A stretch of DNA of 64,000 bases, taken from assembly GCF_000003605.2 (NCBI RefSeq), contig NW_003130861.1, positions 302,705 through 366,704 on the forward strand, written 5' to 3'. Position 1 is the stretch's first letter. Every line of letters begins with the position of its first letter. Shown here one piece after another: positions 36,001-44,700 of the stretch. The notes below the pieces were generated by a model. It did not search any database and had not been told where the DNA came from. It saw nothing but the letters and a program-made list of their open reading frames with translations. A program made the translations under genes and the position numbers. Origin of the DNA: Saccoglossus kowalevskii. Taxonomy: Eukaryota > Hemichordata > Enteropneusta > Harrimaniidae.

Positions 36001-38440
36001 TTCCCTTTGTTTCTTTACTTGTCACGTCTACACTTGAACTTTTATCCTATTCATATAACCCTTTAATTATGTCAGGGCAATTCTTCTATATTGTTTTCCT
36101 TAATATGTATGTTTTCTGTAGATATTGTTGTGTCTGGATTGTAATTATAAGAGACGAATTTATTTATTATAAGGAGATTACGTGTGGTTGAATATTATTA
36201 CGTGGTTTATATTTGGCCTGACCTCATCACTTTGTGAGATTTCGAGTCAAAAGTGAGATAGTATTCCACCTGCCAATCTACAAACAAAAGTACATGCTCA
36301 AATGCATATACTCTCTATTCGAGCTGTTGTATGGGAGAACAGAGACGTCCACTGACCACCTTGCAAGACCTATGGACAAAATAATTCACTAATCCTGAAA
36401 TTAAAGGTACATATGGGTATATCATTGACCTATAGAATCGATTGGATGACACCTGCAAATTGGCTCAAATAAAACTAAGCAAGTCCTATGCTCGGTATCA
36501 GGTTGATTTTGGAAAATGTACGTTACCGTGGGTGAGATGGCACAAGCTGCAAATGCAATGACAATGACAATACCGTGTTAAGGAAAAGGGCTGGCGGAAT
36601 GACAATCATATAGAAAAGGATAGTATAAATAAACTGTATAATGCCAATCTGTTGAAGAAGTGCGAGATAAGAAAGTCTACTGACGACCAATTAAACATAA
36701 ACGTATACACTGACACTAGGTTCATCCCAGTGTGTGTCTACTGACTTGATTGACAATCCACATACTGACCATGTTATAGTGGTCTAGAACACCTGAATGT
36801 CGACTAGAAGAAATCAGTCTGCTTGCAGGGGACAGTAACCATTCAGGATCTACATCTGGCCACTGGACTTACCGAGTCTCAGATCGAAGATGTGGAAGTA
36901 TTGAGAGAATATACTGCCACACTTACGTACCAGGCAAGTCAAACATTGCTAGCCATGACTCGCAAACGGCTTTGGTAGATCCTACTTATTCTAAAACATG
37001 CCGTGTCCATTTTTGCAATTTTGCCATTTTGTATGTGTTAGATTGAAGTATTTCCAGAAATAGTATTGTGTGTTTTACGTTAATATTTAACCCTGCTCCA
37101 TGACCTCGTAATAACTTACAATAGGTAAGTTTCTTGAAATATTACTTTCATTTAATATGCGAGTTTTCTGGAGATACTATTTTCAATTAATAGCTTAGTT
37201 TTTTGCGTTAAATCATGATTAACTGTGTCATTAGCTCGGTATTTTGTGACGGGCATTAGGTAGTGGATTATTTAACGCGCAACAAAATTTAAACAGAAAA
37301 CAGTGACCTCACCTTGTATAATATATACAAACGCCAGGTTGCCCTTGTGTAAATTTGAGTTGTATACTTGGCCGTGATATGGTTCAAACGTCAGTAAAAC
37401 AGTTAAACTCCATCCAAGCGTTTGGATGCGTCCAGAAAATGATAACGGAAACGAGAACTAACAGTACACAATTGTACATACATCGCGCCCTATTTGAAAC
37501 TACCTTTAACATTTATGTTCATGTATATCAAACGAGTTTGAGGAGAGAGTAATTTCTAATCACAGACGTTCGTGCGAGTGAACGGTGGTATTCTAATATT
37601 AAAATGTCCATAATTTGGACCAGTTGCTCGAATGTTACTAGCTCAGTATTATTATTTGCCATTTGCTTTTTGGTCCTGCAAAACAAAACTCCACAACCAT
37701 TGTATGTCGCGGATATATGCTTAGTTAGATTGATCACAAAGATACCGGTATTATTACCTATATTGGTGAATTGTTTACGCTGAACCACTGCCTATGCTTT
37801 ATGTTTTGCCGTGTTTTATATCACAGTATATTATATTGATTGACTGTTATGTAAGTTAATTGAAGAGAATTTTCCTGTCGCAGTTCGCAATATTTGTTTT
37901 TAATATCCTGTGTAGTATAAAGCTAACGTTCCTGCAAATGTTGTGATTTAGTTAGAACGGTAACAAGTCATAGGATGTAAACACGGCGGCTAGATTATGT
38001 TGATACATCAAGTTTTTACAACGCTGTTTGATATATACTTAGTGTGTACGATTTCTCGAGTGCAGTGAAATACTGGGATGAGTGGTTGCCTCAATTATAG
38101 TGTGGCGTATGTTATTGTGGTAACCGAAAACTCAAGGCGACCATGTCAGTCCGTCACTTTAAAACCGGTTGGAGACGCAAAACCTCAATAAACCTGTTCC
38201 AACAAGAAACATAAAATATCATGGGAAAGTGTAAAATTGCAAATGCCGTGTTACCGTGAAAGCCGGGTATTTCATCGTACAAGATTGTATGCAAATATGT
38301 GTCAATAGATATCTGTGTTAGTGTTTGATTAAATGAATGTTAATATTTTACTTACGATCGTCTCCTGTAACACTCGATAAATTCGTCACTATCGTACACA
38401 CAATAAAACACGTACACCACGAAACGGTCAGTTTGTACAT
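26081..38440 (-). CDS. gene A: secreted multi-domain lectin (C-type lectin plus F-type lectin)
   Basis: Fifteen coding exons on the minus strand: 38356-38440, 35263-35417, 34624-34665, 34433-34526, 34170-34307, 33336-34035, 32932-33121, 32009-32198, 30456-30842, 30304-30357, 29481-29553, 28107-28168, 27731-27925, 26776-27015, 26081-26286. All introns are GT..AG, every junction keeps frame, and the total is 2811 nt (937 codons with stop). Order: signal peptide, short beta-rich modules, DGECDDG cysteine module, large beta-rich exon, two more modules, C-type lectin domain, Asp-box-like module, F-type lectin domain. No transmembrane segment is seen, so the product should be secreted. A 284-base gap lies in the intron before the lectin exon and could hide an exon, though phases do not require one. 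Gene B upstream is its paralog. Ligand and physiological role are unknown; glycan recognition is inferred from domains. Confidence 0.85.
27485..27608. repeat. small fold-back element
   Basis: TAAAGGGGGTGGTCGTCG (27485-27502) and its imperfect reverse complement ending CCACCCTTTAA (27589-27608) enclose about 85 bp. It lies in gene A intron 13, about 120 bp from exon 13. Could be a very short MITE. Confidence 0.55.
27731..27925 (-). CDS. gene A exon 13: Asp-box-like module
   Basis: 195 nt, phase 1 to 1. Encodes ILAYDSDTDAYYGVGGDGRS, then IIFSDDDRETWYNIPPEVW. S.D.....W after a Y(Y)G.....G strand pair resembles the Asp-box (BNR) hairpin S-x-D-x-G-x-x-W. The gene B exon 42577-42762 has WNSSEYYGISHNTNAYLI and SNDDGNSWYSIRKELW, where the Asp-box is textbook. 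A single repeat cannot make a propeller, so the role is structural or unknown. Confidence 0.75.
28107..28168 (-). CDS. gene A exon 12
   Basis: 62 nt, encoding DGGDCSESRLGSETNDTLWA between acceptor TTGTTTATAG and donor GTAAAT. The gene B counterpart (43033-43078) encodes GGSACSRLNVDGRMS. Confidence 0.7.
29481..29553 (-). CDS. gene A exon 11
   Basis: 73 nt, phase 1 to 2, encoding YERGILVRKHKG and LMICDTLVAW, donor GTAAGT. The gene B exon starting at 43705 corresponds (QWSITCDDIVP). The acceptor ends TATATATAG, with little pyrimidine content. Confidence 0.65.
29867..29987 (-). CDS. gene A possible alternative exon 11a
   Basis: A 121-nt open segment bounded by AG on its 5' side and GTATGT on its 3' side, encoding KWDEPSTRLPSSSAYLCDFS and onward to NCYINKTW. 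It enters in phase 1 and leaves in phase 2 with TG, exactly like exon 29481-29553, and would join exon 28107-28168 as W-D. If both were spliced in series the frame would close, so they could only be alternatives. The acceptor tract is weak and gene B shows no counterpart. Confidence 0.35.
30304..30357 (-). CDS. gene A exon 10: short linker
   Basis: 54 nt, phase 1 to 1, encoding DEKTVPSNDIERQTSTLT: a Ser/Thr-rich linker after the lectin domain. Gene B has a linker exon of exactly the same length and phase (44086-44139). Confidence 0.7.
30456..30842 (-). CDS. gene A exon 9: C-type lectin domain
   Basis: A 387-nt exon holding a whole long-form C-type lectin domain: six cysteines (CKD, TSCYY, ADC, ENCVE, KKC, YICE), the core LFIGLTD in the WIGL position, W in FKWVNGS, and calcium-site residues HEPNN (EPN, the mannose/GlcNAc/fucose type) with MNDKKC in the WND position. 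It should therefore bind calcium and mannose-type sugars, by family knowledge. Phase 1 at both ends marks it as a shufflable module. Confidence 0.92.
31097..31675. repeat. perfect 33-bp inverted repeat flanking an assembly gap
   Basis: CACAGGGAGCCCAGGAACTA and onward to ACTGTAA (31097-31129) recurs exactly inverted at 31643-31675. Between them are 284 N and about 230 known bases, including a poly-C tract near 31612-31624. It may be a MITE in gene A intron 8, or a misassembled palindrome. Confidence 0.7.
32009..33121 (-). CDS. gene A exons 7-8: second beta-rich module
   Basis: Exon 7 (32932-33121, 190 nt) encodes DDVRFKYLVYHEQPLSRAYG, then YDVTINMVYTPWLTF. Exon 8 (32009-32198, 190 nt) encodes VGDVTFDTVIHLEITFRIGD, then GLCELVYKDSCDS. 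Gene B counterparts are 49266-49449 (DVTISVISTPYVKY) and 48759-48948 (VTFIEQVELQLTFNID), the latter also exactly 190 nt. Confidence 0.8.
33336..34035 (-). CDS. gene A exon 6: large beta-rich extracellular module
   Basis: A 700-nt exon, about 233 residues, phase 1 to phase 2. It contains YKLLIQLRIMAIPN, LKPWQIEIGNG, NVTVDHLGSNVPCPV, YAVVSFDEYISITAGDVIDD and LSLDISFRVEDMEF. The strand-like alternation and the G-D-V-I-D-D...L.L.I.F.V motif resemble DUF11-like beta-sandwich repeats; that assignment is tentative. The paralogous exon in gene B (49898-50606) is 709 nt with LQPWYIEMLSP, LISIGANVPCPP and ISAGAVSDIENTL. Confidence 0.8.
34170..34307 (-). CDS. gene A exon 5: DGECDDG cysteine module
   Basis: Encodes SCSDIDDSCDYTLDGECDDG, then SDSNFCVYGTDCTDCNG. 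The pattern C...C.Y..DGECDDG.....C..GTDC.DC recurs in many secreted marine invertebrate proteins as a small disulfide-rich, acidic module, likely calcium-linked. Gene B exon 50750-50875 has the same pattern with DGNCDDGG and YGDDCTDCG. Confidence 0.85.
34433..35417 (-). CDS. gene A exons 2-4: N-terminal beta-rich module
   Basis: Exon 2 (35263-35417) encodes GPYEAGEQIAFEFDLNITI and ends RLQ before GTGAGT. Exon 3 (34624-34665) is only 42 nt, encoding IEDIQYSCNPECTS. Exon 4 (34433-34526) encodes IVQLGDGHLTILRVSD and TFRFYGTLLTS. Alternating hydrophobic residues suggest beta strands. Gene B has matching exons (52989-53149, 51365-51436, 51054-51153) with FQFDINVNFTQ in place of FEFDLNITITN and IYGELSTVIL in place of FYGTLLTSTS. 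Confidence 0.75.
35418..38355 (-). other. gene A intron 1
   Basis: A 2.9-kb intron between the signal-peptide exon and exon 2, with donor GTAAGT and acceptor TTTTCAATTACCAG. Nothing coding or repetitive was recognised in it; small frames at 37355-37552 (plus) and 37528-37788 (minus) have no signature. Confidence 0.6.
38356..38440 (-). CDS. gene A exon 1: start codon and signal peptide
   Basis: Begins MYKLTVSWCTCFIVC and continues with a hydrophobic run to SSVTGDD, then a perfect donor GTAAGT. A lysine followed by about 18 apolar residues and small residues near a cleavage site is a classic secretory signal. It ends in phase 1 and joins exon 2 to give P-Y-D-A-D-G. This ATG is chosen because it is the only one giving a signal peptide in frame with exon 2. 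Confidence 0.8.
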
Positions 38441-39830
38441 TTTCCGTGTTCTCCTAGTGTCGAGTTTCCACCACGATCAGCCGTGAAGTACTAGCAGATA
38501 ATAAATTCTTTGCCGTACAAATACAGATTACACCGGTGCGTTGATTTCGTCGCTGGTACACATCGGGGTACACCCCTTAAATGTATGGATATACTCTCTC
38601 AAAGAACACAATACATTTAATTTCACAGAAACCAATATGTTCATTCATTCTAATATCCGTAGAAAGTGTGTTTACTTAAACATCCATCTAGCTCGTTTTA
38701 GCACTGATATGAACCGCACACATCGAATTCTTTTGATTCATATGATGTGCAAACATGTTTAGAACAATGGGTTATTGCATTTTATTGACTTTTTCAAAAT
38801 TGCAATTAAACATACATCAAACTGTATCAATAACATGAACGTGAATGTATGCTTTTTTGCATGGTAGAATGAATTGTCAATAACCGTATTTCATGCTTGC
38901 TTACAATACAAAATATGTCTTGATTGTGACCTTGAATTATGTGCATATTAAGTATTTGAGTACAATACACAAGTTAATAAGTTAGTTAAACGTGCTTTTA
39001 ATTAGTTTTGTGCATTTTGTGACCATTTGTGACAACTCGTATGAAAGGTCACTTCGAAAACTTTACCCGTAGGTAGCTGTGCCGATTTATTTCAGATTTG
39101 ATATGATTAAAATTAATACTATGACCACAACGAGTTATGACGTTTTTTTTTTTTTTGGCGATTCGAACTGTTAGATCTGACGTTTCCAATAAACGAATTT
39201 ACGGGGTAATACCTAAATTTATTCGTCCTGTTACGTTTCCAAGCTAACTTTTCAGAAAATGATTTGGAGACACAACGTTTAGATTTAACCTTCAACATAC
39301 TACAATTTCTAGTTGTACAATCTGCTCCACACATAAACCGTCATGAAACATGGATTTGGACAACCATTTACTTTAAACTGCGCTGAGATAGTACCAATGC
39401 TTGGTTGTTTGCTACGTTGATGACACGGGTATATAAGCAGACATATAGGAAATTGGAGAATAATATAGATTCAAATTGGAGAGTAAGCAATCTCATATAA
39501 CCCAAACAGGCCACAGCTATGATGTTGGGTTTAGGCACAGTCCCTCAACTTTACTGTAATCTCGTTGCAGTGTAATCTTGTATGTTTAGTGACTTGACAC
39601 GCATTGTTGTCAAAGTTGAATACCTTTTGTATGTTTTCGTTACAACAAAACAACCTGACATACACTTTCCCACCTCTTCATATTTTCATGTGTGGCAATT
39701 GGTTTTATGTTTGTATTTTGTATAGTGCGTGAGTTTGGCGAAACACTCGGGTACAAAGACTCTTATTGAACTTAAAGATGACGTCACACGTCAAATCAAA
39801 GAGAACACTTGATGTGAGACAAAACTAATG

Positions 39831-41113
39831 CCGGACGATTCGGCCCCTTACGTTTCGGCTCCGGACGTTTCGGCCTAAGTAGAGTTCGATGGTAAGATGA
39901 TCTTAGCCACGGAGTGAAACTATTCTAAATGAAAGGGAATATGTTTTGCAATCAACGATTTTTTTACGTTTGCTTCTTCTACTATTCGTGTAGTTGCATG
40001 TAATAGCATTCTTGTCTTTCTGCGAATGTGTGTTCGTTTACTCACGTGTCACCTGGCACCTTTAATATTAGCTGTACAGTAGATCTGCATTTCTCGTTTG
40101 TAGAATAGCTTAAGCAGTTAACACTATATGCTTAAGCAACTATATATTAATATTTCTGTAAACAACTCTATGCCGACATCACGTAATAGACTATGTATTA
40201 AATATTTCTGTAAACAACTCTATGCCGACATCATAGAGTATGTATTAAATATTTCTGTGAACAACTCTATGCCGACATCACGTAATAGACTATGTATTAA
40301 ATATTTCTGTGAACAACTCTATGCCGACATCATAGACTATGTATTAAATATTTCTGTGAACAACTCTATGCCGACATCATAGACTATGTATTAAATATTT
40401 CTGTGAACAACTCTATGCCGACATCATAGACTATGTATTAAATATTTCTGTAAACAACTCTATGCCGACATCACGTAATAGACTATGTATTAAATATTTC
40501 TGTAAACAACTCTATGCCGACATCACGTAATAGACTATGTATTAAATGTTTCTGTAAACAACTCTATGCCGACATCATAGAGTATGTATTAAATATTTCT
40601 GTAAACAACTCTATGCCGACATCACGTAATAGACTATGTATTAAATATTTCTGTAAACAACTCTATGCCGACATCACGTAATAGACTATGTATTAAATGT
40701 TTCTGTAAACAACTCTATGCCGACATCATAGACTATGTATTAAATGTTTCTGTAAACAACTCTATGCCGACATCACGTAATAGACTATGTATTAAATATT
40801 TCTGTGAACAAATATAAATCAACAAATAACTTATACCGTCACTTATTGTTATGAAATAATGGATTTCAACACTTATAACGATAGGTGTGAATTTCACGAG
40901 AAAGAACAATAAAAGTGTTTTTTATGTTACCACCTCTGTTTGCTAGATGAGATTGGGAGATATTCCTGTATGGCTTCACTAATGTCGGCAACATTACTTG
41001 TAACGCTAATTTCACATACTCACAGAGTACTGGAGATCGTTTATTTTATAGAAGAGAGCCACGGGCCGAAACGTCCGCCCTGGCCGAAACATCCGTAGCC
41101 GAAACGTCCGTCC
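39831..41113. mobile_element. non-autonomous element with GGCCGAAACGTCCG-type arms and an internal minisatellite
   Basis: Left arm (39831-39876) has three TTTCGGC/ATTCGGC words including CCGGACGTTTCGGCC; right arm (41061-41113) has three GGCCGAAACGTCCG-like words in inverted orientation. Between them is the 52/47-bp minisatellite at 40138-40810. No coding frame. Inverted arms around an internal tandem repeat recall non-autonomous elements known in molluscs and other marine animals; family not assigned. Confidence 0.6.
40138..40810. repeat. minisatellite, 13 copies of a 52/47-bp unit
   Basis: The unit contains TATGTATTAAATATTTCTGT, then AAACAACTCTATGCCGACAT. Thirteen GCCGACA cores are present plus a last partial unit. 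Units differ by presence or absence of CGTAA at the joint (52 or 47 bp) and by G or A in TGTRAACAAC. The long/short order is mixed, which suggests repeated unequal exchange. Confidence 0.92.
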
Positions 41114-41675
41114 ACCGACAAAACACATGGTCACATGATGTCAGATAACAGAGACCAGTTTAATCGCTTAACCACATATCACGTGCGTGCCAGGGCGTAG
41201 AACGATTTTCATGATACTGATAGACATTTGAATTAACACAAACCAGAAAATAATATATGCATTTTTAATTAATTTCAAAAGAATGATACGACCATGTTAT
41301 AGTTCATTTTTTACAACTGAATTTGTGCAATTATTAGGAAGTTTACTAAGTACAAACTGAGTAAAAATTCTGTACTTCCATGGGGAAGTAAAGAAACTGT
41401 TATACCTAATACACAAGTAATAGAGTAATCGTGCATCGCTGAGTGGATGGGAAGAAAGAGCATGTTTATAGACGTCCACATTATACGCTTGTCATAGAAA
41501 TTCCTCTCTACTCCAAGCAAATAAACATTACATAACAACTCATGTTTATCCACTGTAATTTGAGTTTCATTGGTAGTACACTTGACATGTGGTTATATTA
41601 GAGAACAACGCATGCGTGATTGGCTCGACGTCGATACAATACAGTGACAAGACACGTGTAATATCGTCTTTCTTC

Positions 41676-41746
41676 TTAACAGGTCGAGCATTGCCAAATA
41701 GCGGTCTTCGTACCATTCATAATCACAGCACTGTTGTCATGGTTAG
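41676..41746 (-). CDS. gene B candidate last exon
   Basis: After a good acceptor (TTTTAATTTCAG) the phase-1 frame reads ANHDNSAVIMNGTKTAIWQC and two more residues, then TAA at 41676. Length and phase fit exon 13 exactly. No similarity to known domains; it stands where gene A has its F-type lectin domain. Confidence 0.4.
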
Positions 41747-44700
41747 CTGAAATTAAAACACGCATCCGCATAAGAAACCAATTGGAAAGTCGGGAGTAAG
41801 TTCAATTCAGTCACACCGAGCGATAATATTCAACTCAATGAATTAATCACGTGACATATATAAGAATCGATTTACTCGGCTTTTGTCAATAAAGCCAACG
41901 TCTAATAATGAAATGTACGTATTTAATTATTAACAAAGGGAGACTTTTAAACGAACTATGGTTCATTGTGCACGTTTGTCGTTTATTTACCGCTATATCA
42001 TGTTGCTAATATGACAGCCCCGTTATATTTATTAAATTGTTGTTTTCCGTAAAAGGTCTCCTGGCTACGTCATAAACACGCCTCTCTACAATCAACCAAA
42101 ATTTTTGTTTGCGACATGTATGAGATTGACTTTAATCACGTGTTTGTAAAATGTATTTAAGCTATTGCAAAGGTGAATTACCCTGTGTCTACATTAGCAA
42201 CTGTCGATTCGAGGACACGTATTTTATTTCTCATACACCTTAGAAAGGTGAATATTTGTGTGTTTTGTGCACACATATAGGCGAGAATCTATGTGGCGCT
42301 CCAATTTCCTAACTCCTTGCTGTTATTTTAGCAATATCTCATTGTGGTCGACTAAAGGGCGCAAGATTATGGTTATTTTTTACCGTGCGCAGAATTTAAA
42401 TCGCCATGCCACACGACTGTTAATGACAACCCATAGTGTGTGTTATGTTTTGCATATTATGAATATTGAAAGAGAAATGCCACATAGATTCTACAAGCCA
42501 CTTGTTATCTGGTTACCTACACCAGTGTGGATGTGCGTAATATCTTGTCAAAACATTATAGCTAAGTGTTACAAACCTGTTGGCACGACTGAGTAGACGA
42601 CCATATCTACGTCAGCGCTTGCAGTATCCCACAATTCTTTGCGAATGCTGTACCAGGAGTTTCCATCGTCATTGCTGATCAAGTATGCATTTGTGTTGTG
42701 TGATATCCCATAATATTCACTACTATTCCACCCAATAACGTTCACCGCACCAGGAGTTATTGCTAGAATAAACGAGTTTAGAATTACACTGTAAACTGTA
42801 CATGTGCTGTATACGTTAACTAATGAAGATCGAACAACATCTGAAGTGAACATAATTTCCAACAGTCTCGAAAAGTTAATTTTAGTTACAAACACTATTA
42901 TGAAAGTAAAATTAAATGAACTATCCCCTTCTCCGGTTCAAAGCCATGTAATTGGATAGCATACAACTTGGTATGTAGAAAATGACATGTTGACTACAAC
43001 ACAGGGTCGTTTATTTTTACGAGTTAACTTACCTGACATTCTACCATCCACGTTGAGCCTTGAACAAGCACTTCCTCCCTGTCTAATGATAATGTAGATC
43101 AAATAAGTTATTTATTTATTATTAAAACGTGAGCTAATATCTACGTACACAATAAGTGTAATTCCAGTCTTGAGATTGAGTGTTTATGTTTATTATAGTT
43201 CTGCTTGTAGTTGATTTCTTTTTTCTCATTGGAATATGTTCACGGAGTTTATAGTACTTCATGTAGACCCGGATTTATGGGTTTTACAGAAAACGAATCT
43301 TCGTACGCCTTTTTATAGTCAAGCATTCACGGCTTCATTTGGTTGGAATTCACAAGTATTTTTTTATACATTAAATGCTGTGAACGAACCATATACTCAA
43401 TATACTTTACAAAACGAGCACTAGGTCGGAGAGTGTGTATATGTCCATACTAAATGTATACTTATAATGTATGTATGTATATATAGATCATTGGAATGTT
43501 AGCTTTATGGTCACAGTGTTTTCCCCCCTCCCCGCTCGTGTGACACACGTCCAAGTCCGCTTCTGATCGTTACAACAAGTAGTAATCACCAATACCTATA
43601 ATTTTCACAAACGTAATATTGGATGTAAGTACCTGGGTACAATGTCGTCGCATGTTATAGACCACTGTCCATTCACATCATCCAAAAACTGTCTTGCATT
43701 GTAGTCTGAAATATGAACGTATTATTTCATTTCGTGTTTGTAAAATGATCGTGTTTTTCGAGGAAAGCCAGCGGCAACCTCTCTAACAGCGAGAAACTGT
43801 TAATATAAATCGAATTTCTGTCGTAACTAATCTAGCGGAAGGAGGATTGCTGCAAGATTGACAACATTTGTTTAAAGGTCATTAACTCCATATTTGAACA
43901 TGAACATCAAACCAGTACATGCAATGTTCCATTCGGTGGACGGTTTTACAAACGGACGTGGAGGGCGGGTAACTATAGCAAGAAGTGAATATCGGCATCA
44001 ATTAACAGAACTACAAGAGTACGAAACATTGATGAACAGACGAGTAGCAAGACGATGCACGTTGTGGTCCGCAGTTTATTCTTACCTTCAACTGGATCTA
44101 CTGCATTTAGCGTATATGATACTGTGGGCGCTTGCTCACCTAAAAAAGGAAAGACAATGTAGGTTACCTATAACATTAATGTACTCATGCAATTATATAA
44201 ATGATTGTAAAATATATGCCGGGAAAATAATAAATGTTAAAAAAGCGGCACGAATGTACTTGTTAACTCCGCATATAAAAATTTACGTCATCTTTTCGAC
44301 CAACAATTATAGATACCGTCATAAAATGTACCTCTAGTTTCGCATATGTAATCGACTGCATCGAGACATGAGCGCGTGCCCCATTTGTCGCTATAGCTAC
44401 CGCCGATAACAGCACAGTGATACCCGTCTGATGGCTCTCCTGCGGCCCAGTTACTGTAAGATAGGTACGTCTCATCGTGCCATTGGAATATATCCTCAGT
44501 TATTAAGTCGTTGCTTCCGATCCAAAATTCTTTATTCGGGTCAGTGACGTAATTGTTGAATATAAAGCTGTTCTCTGCAGCGTCGTTGATAATGACTAGA
44601 CTTCCGCCCTCAGTGGAGCATTGGGAGACGGCCTGTTGCCATGCAACGCCTGTGCCTGACTGAGAATAACAGGACGTTCCATGTTGTAGTTGGCTTGATG

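Noticed and set aside
40128-40382. 84-residue plus-strand ORF with internal repeats
   Set aside because: It is only the minisatellite read in one frame; the unit lengths 52 and 47 are not multiples of three.
40138-40810. CRISPR-like array
   Set aside because: Units are direct tandem copies without unique spacers, in animal DNA.
42258-42596. 112-residue plus-strand ORF
   Set aside because: It overlaps the end of gene B exon 13 on the opposite strand and shows no family signature.
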